A stretch of DNA of 64,000 nt from Bordetella parapertussis (lineage in GTDB: Bacteria; Pseudomonadota; Gammaproteobacteria; Burkholderiales; Burkholderiaceae_B), in NCBI GenBank assembly GCA_945897365.1, contig CAMDFD010000004.1, forward strand, positions 165,350 to 229,349. Direction: 5' to 3'. The notes under the pieces are model-generated. The model was not told the origin of the DNA. It did not search any database and saw nothing but the letters and a program-made list of their open reading frames with translations. Below, piece by piece: positions 1 through 7,340 of the stretch; the first letter of the stretch is position 1; every line of letters starts with the position of its first letter. A program made the position numbers and the translations under genes.

Positions 1-866
1 TAGATGTCTACGACCTGCTATTACTTGCCGCGATCTGGGGAGGCTCTTTTCTGTTTATCCGCCTATCGGTAGGCGATTTTGGACCGATCGCCCTTTCTGG
101 AATGCGTACGCTCATTGCGGGCGCGGCTTTGCTGCCGGTACTGCTCTGGCGCAACAAGATCGCCATGCTCCGCGACTATTGGCGCTCAATCATCTTTGTG
201 GGGCTTTTTAACTCGGCCTTACCGTTTATCTTTTTTAACTTCGCCACGATGACCTTGCCTGCGGGCACGATGTCGATTATCAACGCTCTCACGCCCCTCT
301 GGGGTGCGGCGATCGCCTGGGTCTGGCTCAAGGACACACTGCCCCCGCTTCGTATGCTTGGGCTCATAGTGGGCTTTGCCGGCATCCTAGTGCTGGTCTG
401 GGACAAACTTTCTTTGCACGACACAGCCTCGATCTATGCGGTGATTGCCGGGGTCGTCGCACCGATCTTTTATGGCATTGCGGCGAGTTACACCAAAAAA
501 TACTTGATGGATACCGATCCGATCGCAACCGCGGCAGGCTCGCTGATCGCCGCAGGAATCGTGCTGCTGCCCTTCACGCTCTATACGTGGCCCACAAAGC
601 CCATCTCAATCACTGCCTGGGCGGCGTTAGTCGGTCTTGGCTTAGTCTGTACCGCGATTGCTTATGTGCTGTATTACCGACTCTTGATCCGAGTGGGACC
701 ACCTCGCGCCATGACCGTGACGTTTTTAATCCCAGTGTTTGGCGTGCTTTGGGGATGGCTGTTTTTGGGGGAAAGCATCACGCTGAGGATTTTGCTGGGT
801 GGTGGGGTGATTTTGCTGGGTACGGCGTTGGCGACTGGGTTTGTAGGTGGGCGAAAGAAAGCCTAA
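1..866 (+). CDS. EamA/DMT-family transporter, 5' end outside window
   Basis: This is an inner-membrane permease of the drug/metabolite transporter superfamily. The reading frame is open from the first bases of the window (codons from base 3), so the true start lies upstream and the first in-frame ATG at 102 is internal. The visible start reads as a first EamA helix with the usual IWGGSFLFIRL pattern. Further hydrophobic helices follow, and the second EamA repeat ends in GWLFLGE and a glycine-rich last helix. The substrate cannot be told from sequence. No terminator is visible after the stop at 864-866. Confidence 0.85.
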   Translation, partial: DVYDLLLLAAIWGGSFLFIRLSVGDFGPIALSGMRTLIAGAALLPVLLWRNKIAMLRDYWRSIIFVGLFNSALPFIFFNFATMTLPAGTMSIINALTPLWGAAIAWVWLKDTLPPLRMLGLIVGFAGILVLVWDKLSLHDTASIYAVIAGVVAPIFYGIAASYTKKYLMDTDPIATAAGSLIAAGIVLLPFTLYTWPTKPISITAWAALVGLGLVCTAIAYVLYYRLLIRVGPPRAMTVTFLIPVFGVLWGWLFLGESITLRILLGGGVILLGTALATGFVGGRKKA

Positions 867-1021
867 GTACTATAGGTGTCAATAGGCTAGCAACATCTAG
901 TTGCAAATCTTGTACTGTGGTGTTTACGTACGCAACTGTCCGAAGGTATTGAATCTGTGGTGGTATTGGCGCAGACTGAAGGGAGTCATTGTTTATCCAA
1001 CAATTTATACCGCCCCTACAC

Positions 1022-1327
1022 ATGCCAATCATCAACACGCTTAAATATTCAGCTCAACTCGAAGAGGCAGGGATACCTCGCAAGCAAGCAGAGCTCCAAG
1101 CAATGGCATTAAGTGATGCGCTTGATCACTCAAGCGCTTGCTATGTGACTCAAACAGATCTTGCCAATGCGACTACAAAGTTAGAAAAAGCCATCCTTGA
1201 ATCAACCATGGAGCTTAAATCTGACTGTCGAATTTTTAAATGGTGTTTCAGCATTATGTTGCCGGCAATCATCACACTACTACTGCCTGTCCTGTATAGC
1301 GCTTATCAGCAGTTGCTAGGTCAATAG
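1022..1327 (+). CDS. Small coiled-coil protein with C-terminal membrane anchor (DUF1640-like)
   Basis: A protein of about 101 residues, starting MPIINTLKYSAQLEEAGIP. The N-terminal pattern (short helix, LEEAGIPRKQAE, then an alanine-rich helix and a TQTDL..ATTKLEKAI coiled coil) resembles DUF1640/CCDC90-type proteins. One hydrophobic segment near the C-terminus (IMLPAIITLLLPVLYSAY) would anchor it in the membrane. I chose ATG 1022 over the in-frame TTG 989 because family members begin at that point. Such genes are common in bacteria and their function is unknown. It stands 6 bases before the cardiolipin synthase gene and may be co-transcribed with it. The 155 bases before it show nothing recognisable. 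Confidence 0.6.
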   Translation: MPIINTLKYSAQLEEAGIPRKQAELQAMALSDALDHSSACYVTQTDLANATTKLEKAILESTMELKSDCRIFKWCFSIMLPAIITLLLPVLYSAYQQLLGQ

Positions 1328-1333
1328 CCCATC

Positions 1334-2641
1334 ATGCCGCGTGTGCACCCTCATCTGCGCTGGAAGACTGGCAACGATATTTCTCTTTTAGAAAACGGCG
1401 TTCAGCTTTTCCCTGCGCTCTGCGCAGCCTTTGATGCCGCAACGACCAGCATCCATGTCGAAATGTATATTTTTCGTCTTGATCTTGCAGGAAAGCAGCT
1501 TATCCATCATTTGTCACTAGCCGCTCAACGCGGTCTCAAAGTCAGAGTGCTGATTGATGGTTATGGGAGTGCTGCCGAGGACGAGGCTATTGCGCGGATG
1601 CTTCACGATGCGGGTGCACACTGCAGAGTCTATCGACCTGAACCGAAACGTTTCACACTGAAATCTTTTGACTTCATGCGCCTACGCAGGTTGCACCGCA
1701 AGATTGTGGTGGTCGATGCTACGGTGGGTTTTGTGGGCGGGATCAATATTGAGGATGACTACTCGAGCGCCGATCCCGCTGTGCGCACGACGGACCCTCG
1801 CTACGACTATGCGGTGCGTGTGGTGGGTCCGATCGTGTCAGATCTGGTCGAGGCTTTGGATCTGCTGTGGTTGCGCACGCGTCATTGGCGACAAACTCCT
1901 CTGAAAAATGTACGCTCTAGGCTCAGATACTTTAAACGTCACAGAGTATCCTCTTACATCGTTTCTGCCTCTCCATCTACCTCTCCATCTACCTCTTCAT
2001 CTCTCTCTTCATCTGCGTTTCCTTCTGCAACATCTCCTCCGGTTTTCTCTTCAACAACCGCCAACGTGCGCGCGGCATTTATCCTGCGCGATAACTTACG
2101 CTATCGACGTACAATCGAAAGAGCCTATCTGTTTTATATCGCGTCGGCTAAAACTGAAATCATCATCGCAAACGCATATTTCCTACCAGGCGGAAAACTA
2201 CGCCACGCGCTGATCGACGCGGCAAAACGTGGCGTCAAGGTACGCCTCCTCTTGCAAGGAAAAATCGAATACCAAATGCAGTATCACGCGACACGTTGGA
2301 TCTATGACTTGTTCTTGCGCGAGAACATTGAGATCTATGAGTATTTGCCAAGCTTTTTACACGCCAAGGTCGCCGTGATCGATGGCGTATCAATTGTGGG
2401 CTCATCCAATCTCGATCCTTTTAGCCTGCTGCTCGCAAGAGAGGCGAATGCACTGATTGACGATGCAGGCTTTACGGCACAATTACGTCAGTCACTAGAA
2501 AAAGCCTTGACACAAGGCAGCCGAATTGTCGAGCTCACACTCTATGGTCATCGTCCATTTCTTGGGCGCATTGCCGATGGGCTTTGTTATTTGCTGCTAC
2601 GTATTGGCGTGACGCTATCTGGCAAAAGTAATCAGTACTAG
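1334..2641 (+). CDS. clsB: Cardiolipin synthase / phospholipase D-like protein
   Basis: A 435-residue enzyme that probably joins phosphatidyl groups to make cardiolipin at the inner membrane. Two HKD motifs are visible: H121-x-K123-x4-D128 (LHRKIVVVD) and H343-x-K345-x4-D350 (LHAKVAVID), each followed by the usual glycine/asparagine stretch (GGIN, GSSNLDP). There is no N-terminal membrane helix, which fits ClsB rather than ClsA. Residues of about 205-240 form a Ser/Thr/Pro-rich linker between the two halves, partly encoded by a 12-base tandem repeat. In relatives, as I remember, the gene often lies next to the endonuclease/exonuclease/phosphatase gene on the same strand; here it converges with it. 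The family is certain, the exact head-group substrate is not. Confidence 0.88.
   Translation: MPRVHPHLRWKTGNDISLLENGVQLFPALCAAFDAATTSIHVEMYIFRLDLAGKQLIHHLSLAAQRGLKVRVLIDGYGSAAEDEAIARMLHDAGAHCRVYRPEPKRFTLKSFDFMRLRRLHRKIVVVDATVGFVGGINIEDDYSSADPAVRTTDPRYDYAVRVVGPIVSDLVEALDLLWLRTRHWRQTPLKNVRSRLRYFKRHRVSSYIVSASPSTSPSTSSSLSSSAFPSATSPPVFSSTTANVRAAFILRDNLRYRRTIERAYLFYIASAKTEIIIANAYFLPGGKLRHALIDAAKRGVKVRLLLQGKIEYQMQYHATRWIYDLFLRENIEIYEYLPSFLHAKVAVIDGVSIVGSSNLDPFSLLLAREANALIDDAGFTAQLRQSLEKALTQGSRIVELTLYGHRPFLGRIADGLCYLLLRIGVTLSGKSNQY
1970..2017 (+). repeat. Four imperfect 12-base tandem repeats inside clsB
   Basis: Units TCTCCATCTACC (twice), TCTTCATCTCTC and TCTTCATCTGCG follow each other without gaps and encode SPST-SPST-SSSL-SSSA, residues 213-228. 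The unit length is a multiple of three, so gain or loss of a unit would lengthen or shorten the linker between the two catalytic halves without a frameshift. Confidence 0.9.
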
Positions 2642-2705
2642 CTAAGTCGTGAGCCGATCACATCTCATTATTTACACAGTAGTTTACTATTTTTTACGCC
2701 AAGGG

Positions 2706-2724
2706 TAGTCCAATGGACTATAAT
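2706..2724 (+). promoter_or_regulatory. Putative operator palindrome overlapping a -10 box of the toxin-antitoxin locus
   Basis: TAGTCC-AAT-GGACTA (2706-2720) is a perfect inverted repeat. Its last two bases overlap TATAAT (2719-2724), seven bases before the toxin ATG at 2731. No good -35 lies at the right distance (TTTACG at 2693 would need a 20-base spacer). The position suits an autoregulatory operator bound by the downstream helix-turn-helix antitoxin. The short distance from -10 to ATG would give an almost leaderless mRNA. Confidence 0.5.
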
Positions 2725-2730
2725 TAATTT

Positions 2731-3006
2731 ATGTTGTTTGAGTGGGATGCATCTAAAAATGATGCTTGTTTTGTAACGCGTGGCTTTGACTTCGAGTTTG
2801 CTGGTCAAGTCCTTTTTGATCCATAGCGATTGATATCCCTAGACAATCGTCGAAGCTACGGTGAAGACAGATACCAAGTCATTGGAATGATCGACGGAAA
2901 GCTGTACGTTGTAGTGTTCACTCCCCGACGTGCATCACAGAGGATCATTTCAGCCCGAAAAGCGAATCAACGAGAGATTAAACGCTATGAAAACAGTAAA
3001 AATTAA
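2731..3006 (+). pseudogene. brnT: BrnT-family toxin gene with an in-frame TAG at codon 32
   Basis: Read from ATG 2731, the frame gives MLFEWDASKNDACFVTRGFDF and runs to FDP, then meets TAG at 2824-2826. The same frame then continues as RLISLDNRRSYGEDRYQVIG, passes VVVFTPR and ends in IISARKANQREIKRYE before TAA at 3004. Both halves match the BrnT (DUF4258-like RNase toxin) pattern: FEWD at the start, DG/GEDRYQVIG in the middle, RIISARKA..RE...YE at the end. Without the TAG the protein would have about 90 residues, the normal family length. One base change explains the loss and no frameshift is needed. It overlaps the antitoxin gene by 20 bases, as in working loci. Amber readthrough or a sequencing error is possible; a dead toxin is the simplest reading. 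Confidence 0.85.
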
Positions 3007-3322
3007 AATTTCACCTCCTACCGCACATTCAGGCAGGGTGGGCCGAATAGACATCGCTCGCGTTAACGCTACAACAGAGGCAGAAATTCAAGCTCACATA
3101 ACGAAAGACGAAAAAGAAGCCATGCTTGACGCAGCTAAATTTGCACGTCGCGTGCGCAAACGTCTAGGTCTCAGTCAAACCGAATTTTCCGCGCGAATCG
3201 AAGTTTCGGTTGAGACTATTAGAAACTGGGAACAGGGACGTCGTTACCCAACTGGCGCCGCGAAGACATTACTCAAAATTTTATATCGTGTTCCCGAAGC
3301 TTCACTTTCTGCATTGCACTGA
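2987..3322 (+). CDS. Helix-turn-helix antitoxin of the BrnT locus
   Basis: A 111-residue protein. A basic N-terminus of about 50 residues is followed by an XRE-type helix-turn-helix at roughly 52-104 (FARRVRKRLGLSQTEFSARI, then VSVETIRNWEQGRRYPTGAA). I chose ATG 2987, inside the end of the toxin frame, because antitoxins of this group overlap their toxin, and an upstream in-frame start would read back through the toxin region. It should neutralise a BrnT-type RNase and repress its own promoter through the palindrome at 2706-2720. The partner toxin is interrupted by a stop codon, so this may be an orphan antitoxin. It ends 10 bases before the convergent gene at 3333. Confidence 0.8.
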   Translation: MKTVKIKISPPTAHSGRVGRIDIARVNATTEAEIQAHITKDEKEAMLDAAKFARRVRKRLGLSQTEFSARIEVSVETIRNWEQGRRYPTGAAKTLLKILYRVPEASLSALH

Positions 3323-3332
3323 CCCGATACAC

Positions 3333-4208
3333 TTAAGGCAACTCTAGCTCCGCCAAAATAGGCGAATGATCCGAAAGCTGTGACCAAGGACGACCTCTGA
3401 GCACGCGCGCGCTTCTGACCGCAAAGCCGCGCTGATAAATGCGATCCAGCCTCAGCATTGGAAACGCAGAAGGAAATGTCCTGGGCGGCGGCAACATACT
3501 TTGCTGACCTGGCATCATCAGTTGATTGCGACGCTCGAGTTGTCGTCCCATCACCCCTGCTCTGAGTTCGTCGAGACTTTCTCCGCGCCACACGCCACGC
3601 AAGTGATGCATGGACTCTTTGAGTCTAGGCGCGACCCCTTGCGTGCGCGGTGAGTTGGCAAACACCTCGTACACACCAAGCTGCTCGACAAAGAACGGCG
3701 CAAGCGTGTCTTTCCAATCATTAAAGTCGCCGGCAATCAGAATCGGGGCGCCCTCGGGCACCATGCGCTTAATCCGCTCGGCCATCACTTCGATTTGTCT
3801 TTTACGTCCACCCGCAAACAATCCAAGGTGCACGACAAAGCAGTGCACCTCCCGACCTTGTACCTCAATCACGCCATGCAGCAGGCCGCGTTGCTCGAGG
3901 CGATGATCCGAGATGTCCTGGTTTTCGTAGGTAAGGATGGGATAGCGCGAGAGCAGCGCGTTACCATGATCTGATTTGCTACGGATGGCATTACAGCCGT
4001 ACGCACATTCCATATGCAGAGCGGCCGCCAGCGACTCGTGCTGCGCGTGCAGGCGCAAATATTTATCATTGCGACCCTGCACTTCTTGCAAAAACATCAC
4101 GTCGGGGCGCAGTCCATGCAGGCCGAGTCGCAGCTCCCCCACCGAGTCGCGTCCCGCGAGGGAGCGACCTTTGTGGATGTTGTAGCTTACGACACGAAGC
4201 AGGGACAT
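3333..4208 (-). CDS. Endonuclease/exonuclease/phosphatase family protein
   Basis: A 291-residue protein of the EEP fold, a metal-dependent phosphodiesterase superfamily. Visible motifs are SYNIHKG near the N-terminus, FLQEVQG (metal-binding Glu), the central AGDFNDW (catalytic Asp/Asn) and the C-terminal LSDHSPI (catalytic His). There is no signal peptide, so it is probably cytoplasmic. The ATG directly follows the aspS stop codon with no spacer, so the two are very likely co-transcribed and translationally linked. The true substrate is unknown for this subfamily; nucleic acid, a sugar phosphate or a lipid phosphate are all possible. Confidence 0.85.
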   Translation of the reverse strand: MSLLRVVSYNIHKGRSLAGRDSVGELRLGLHGLRPDVMFLQEVQGRNDKYLRLHAQHESLAAALHMECAYGCNAIRSKSDHGNALLSRYPILTYENQDISDHRLEQRGLLHGVIEVQGREVHCFVVHLGLFAGGRKRQIEVMAERIKRMVPEGAPILIAGDFNDWKDTLAPFFVEQLGVYEVFANSPRTQGVAPRLKESMHHLRGVWRGESLDELRAGVMGRQLERRNQLMMPGQQSMLPPPRTFPSAFPMLRLDRIYQRGFAVRSARVLRGRPWSQLSDHSPILAELELP

Positions 4209-6005
4209 TTAACCCTGTTTGACTTCAGGCTGACGCAAACGGATGTGTAATTCACGCAACTGCTTTTCATCCACAGGCGAGGGCGCTTGTGTGAGCAAGC
4301 ACTGTGCACGCTGCGTCTTGGGGAAGGCAATCACATCACGAATCGACTCGGCACCGGTCATCATGGTGACAATACGATCCAGACCGAAGGCGATACCCCC
4401 GTGCGGAGGCGCGCCGTACTGCAACGCGTCGAGCAAGAAACCAAACTTAAGCTGTGCTTCTTCAGCGTCGATTTTGAGAGCACGGAACACCTTGCTCTGG
4501 ACTTCTTCGCGGTGAATACGCACGGAGCCACCGCCGATCTCCCAGCCGTTGAGCACCATGTCGTAGGCTTTGGCGATTGCCTTGGACGGGTCAGTGGTGA
4601 GGAGATCTTCGTGACCGTCTTTTGGACTGGTAAAGGGATGGTGAGCGGCGACGTAGCGATCAGCTTCTTCGTCGTATTCAAACATTGGAAAGTCCACGAC
4701 CCACAGTGGCTTCCAGACGCTTTCAAACAACCCGTTGGCTTTGCCAAACTCGCTGTGGCCAATTTTGACGCGCAAGGCGCCAATAGCATCGTTGACGACT
4801 TTGGTACGATCCGCGCCAAAGAAAATCAAATCACCATTTTGTGCGCCTGTGCGTTTGACCATCTCGGCCAAGGCGACATCGTGGATATTTTTGACAATCG
4901 GAGACTGCAAACCATCGCGGCCGGCGGTGATGTCGTTGACCTTGATCCAGGCCAAACCTTTTGCACCGTAGATGGCGACAAACTTGGTGTAGTTGTCAAT
5001 TTCGCTACGCGAAATTGCACCGCCACCAGGGATACGCAAAGCAACCACTCGGCTGCCTTCGGTGGTCGCGGCTTGTGCAAACACTTTAAAGTCCACGTCC
5101 TGCATCACATCCGTCAGATCGGTGAACTCAAGCTTGACGCGCAGGTCGGGCTTGTCCGAACCATAGAGACGCATGGCTTCGCTGTAGGCCATGATCGGAA
5201 AAGTTGCATCGAGCTCGACATTTTGTACAGCTTTAAAGACATGACGAATCATTTCTTCAAAAATCGCACGGATCTCGGTCTCATTCAAAAACGATGTTTC
5301 GCAATCGATCTGGGTAAATTCAGGCTGACGATCAGCACGAAGATCTTCGTCGCGGAAACACTTTGTGATCTGGTAGTAACGATCAAAACCGGACACCATC
5401 AACATCTGTTTAAAGAGCTGGGGCGACTGGGGCAAGGCAAAGAACTCGCCCGCGTTAACGCGCGAGGGCACGAGATAGTCACGCGCACCTTCGGGTGTGC
5501 TCTTGGTGAGCATCGGTGTTTCGATATCGATAAAACCCAGTTGGTCGAGGAACTTGCGCACCTCGATCGAGACGCGATAGCGCAACATCATGTTGCGTTG
5601 CATTTGACCGCGACGCAAATCCAACACGCGATGCGTTAAACGCGTCGTCTCGGAGAGATTTTCATCATCGAGCTGGAACGGTGGCGTGACCGACGGATTG
5701 AGAATCTCGACTTCGCGACACAGGATCTCGATTTCGCCTGAGGCCAGATCAGAATTGCTCGTGCCCGCGGGACGTTCGCGTACCAGACCGGTGATACGAA
5801 TACAAAACTCGTTACGCAGGCGCTCGGCCGTGGCAAAGCCCTCAGCATTGTCAGGATCAAACACGATCTGGGCCAGACCCGCGCGGTCGCGCAGATCAAT
5901 AAAAATCACGCCACCGTGATCGCGGCGGCGATGCACCCAACCAAATAGGGTGACGGTTTGACCAAGGTGGTCACGACAAACCTGACCGGTGTAGCAGGTA
6001 CGCAT
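4209..6005 (-). CDS. aspS: Aspartyl-tRNA synthetase, probably non-discriminating
   Basis: A 598-residue class II enzyme that charges tRNA with aspartate. The start MRTCYTGQVC at 6005 matches the family; a GGAG lies six bases upstream, and the longer frame from 6041 is not needed. It has an N-terminal OB fold, motif 2 around 217-234 (FRDEDLRADRQPEFTQID), the bacterial GAD insert and motif 3 with GLDRIVTMM near the C-terminus. Position 30 is His (RRRDH) and position 81 is Gly (RPAG). These equal His31 and Gly83 of the Pseudomonas aeruginosa non-discriminating enzyme, where E. coli has Leu and Lys. I infer that it also makes Asp-tRNA(Asn) for repair by GatCAB. Neighbours: DUF502 upstream, EEP gene directly downstream. 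Confidence 0.97.
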   Translation of the reverse strand: MRTCYTGQVCRDHLGQTVTLFGWVHRRRDHGGVIFIDLRDRAGLAQIVFDPDNAEGFATAERLRNEFCIRITGLVRERPAGTSNSDLASGEIEILCREVEILNPSVTPPFQLDDENLSETTRLTHRVLDLRRGQMQRNMMLRYRVSIEVRKFLDQLGFIDIETPMLTKSTPEGARDYLVPSRVNAGEFFALPQSPQLFKQMLMVSGFDRYYQITKCFRDEDLRADRQPEFTQIDCETSFLNETEIRAIFEEMIRHVFKAVQNVELDATFPIMAYSEAMRLYGSDKPDLRVKLEFTDLTDVMQDVDFKVFAQAATTEGSRVVALRIPGGGAISRSEIDNYTKFVAIYGAKGLAWIKVNDITAGRDGLQSPIVKNIHDVALAEMVKRTGAQNGDLIFFGADRTKVVNDAIGALRVKIGHSEFGKANGLFESVWKPLWVVDFPMFEYDEEADRYVAAHHPFTSPKDGHEDLLTTDPSKAIAKAYDMVLNGWEIGGGSVRIHREEVQSKVFRALKIDAEEAQLKFGFLLDALQYGAPPHGGIAFGLDRIVTMMTGAESIRDVIAFPKTQRAQCLLTQAPSPVDEKQLRELHIRLRQPEVKQG

Positions 6006-6091
6006 GCAAACTCCAAAAGATCGTACAAATAGATCTGACAAAAATTAATCGGTAAATTCGTTAAAACCGTGACAACATGACAACTTAGATA

Positions 6092-6724
6092 TTACTCATT
6101 TGGCGGCCAAGGCTTTTTTTTTGCAGCCGCTGTGTTTGGTGCTGGCGCCACGACACCCATCGAAACAATGTATTTCAAGGCGGCATCGACCGACATCTCC
6201 AAGGGCTGAACCTCGCTGCGCGGCATCATCAGAAAAAAACCTGAGGTCGGGTTGGGCGTCGTAGGTATGTAAATACTCACATGCTCGCCGGGGAGCAAGC
6301 TTGCAACCTCTCCGCTCGGCGCCCCCGTCAACAAACCAATGGTCCAGCAACCCTGACGCGGATACTGCACCAGCACAGCTTGGCGGAAAGCCTGCCCGTT
6401 TGGCGCAAGCAGCGTGTCGCTGACTTGCTTGACCGAGTTGTAGATCGAGCGCACGAGAGGAATACGACCGAGAATGTTTTCCCAGAGCTGGACAATCCCG
6501 CGACCCAGAAAATTAGCCGCGAGGATGCCCGTGACGAGAACAACCGCGATCACAACGGCGACTCTAAAGCCTGGAATATCGCGCCCAAAGAGCGCCTGGG
6601 GTGACAAAAATGCCGGCACTACACTTTCGAGCGTGCTGACCGCAAGGCCCAACACCCAAAGAGTGATGACCAACGGCACCCAAATCAGCAAACCTGTAAT
6701 GAAGTACTTTTTAAAGGATCGCAT
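6092..6724 (-). CDS. DUF502 family inner-membrane protein
   Basis: A 210-residue protein with two transmembrane helices near the N-terminus (GLLIWVPLVITLWVLGLAV and about 53-72, VAVVIAVVLVTGILAAN), followed by the family signature IPLVRSIYNSVKQV and a soluble domain with a conserved glycine-rich part. The C-terminus is basic and proline-rich (KKKPWPPNE). DUF502 genes often stand between an FmdB-like gene and aspS in beta- and gammaproteobacteria, as here. The function is unknown. It lies 48 bases after the FmdB gene and 86 bases before aspS on the same strand, which fits one operon. Confidence 0.9.
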   Translation of the reverse strand: MRSFKKYFITGLLIWVPLVITLWVLGLAVSTLESVVPAFLSPQALFGRDIPGFRVAVVIAVVLVTGILAANFLGRGIVQLWENILGRIPLVRSIYNSVKQVSDTLLAPNGQAFRQAVLVQYPRQGCWTIGLLTGAPSGEVASLLPGEHVSIYIPTTPNPTSGFFLMMPRSEVQPLEMSVDAALKYIVSMGVVAPAPNTAAAKKKPWPPNE

Positions 6725-6772
6725 AATGAGGGTGGGCTTTAAGTAAACGCTGACGTGTGGTTTTCAACGGCC

Positions 6773-7216
6773 TCAAGCCGCCGAACCACCCGCAGCAGGC
6801 TTGCTCGGCGAGGACGTCGGGCTTGAAGGGGTTGTGGAACTTGAGGCGCCAGAAGTGCTGGTGGAGGTGCTGGAAGCCGTCGTTGAAGCAGGTGCAGCCG
6901 CAGAGCCATTAGAAGTGCTCGATGCGCCCGCTGCGCTCTCCGAACCCGTCGAAGCAGATGACGCAGCACCATCGGTCGCCGTCGCAGCGGGTGAGGGCTC
7001 GCTTGTCTTTGCGCTGCCCTTGTCACCGCCGCCGTTATTACGAAAATCAGTGACATACCAGCCGGAGCCTTTAAGCTGAAAGCCCGCGGCGGTGACCTGT
7101 TTGGCGTAGGTCTCCTGATGGCATTCGGGGCAGACCGTTAAGGGCTTGTCTGAAATCTTTTGCAGCGCGTCTTGGGCATGACCACAAGCGGTGCATTTAT
7201 AAGCGTAGATAGGCAC
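6773..7216 (-). CDS. FmdB-family zinc ribbon protein with long Ser/Ala/Thr tail
   Basis: A 147-residue protein starting MPIYAYKCTACGH. Four cysteines (C8, C11, C29, C32) form the small zinc ribbon of the FmdB/CxxC_CxxC_SSSS group, followed by the conserved GFQLKGSGWYVTDF stretch. From about residue 68 the protein is almost only Ser, Ala, Thr, Gly and Pro, a disordered tail longer than usual for the family. It was once named as a regulator of formamidase, but no general function is proven. It is the first gene of the run FmdB, DUF502, aspS, EEP. Confidence 0.9.
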   Translation of the reverse strand: MPIYAYKCTACGHAQDALQKISDKPLTVCPECHQETYAKQVTAAGFQLKGSGWYVTDFRNNGGGDKGSAKTSEPSPAATATDGAASSASTGSESAAGASSTSNGSAAAPASTTASSTSTSTSGASSSTTPSSPTSSPSKPAAGGSAA

Positions 7217-7340
7217 GATGAAACTCTTGGACGCGAAAACGATGGAAAGCTTTGTATTTTAACGGCTTTTCAGCCGAAACCCTCAGTAAATACGTCGCTA
7301 ACTCTGTTTTCACGCCCGCTTCATCGTGCAATCCTGCCTT

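Noticed and set aside
4287..5639. Long plus-strand open frame of 450 codons
   Set aside because: It lies fully antisense to aspS, has no recognisable domain and reflects the codon pattern of the real gene on the other strand.
7263..7276. Hairpin CGGCT-TTTC-AGCCG after the amidase gene
   Set aside because: The stem is only five bases and no T run follows on the minus strand, so a terminator call is not supported.
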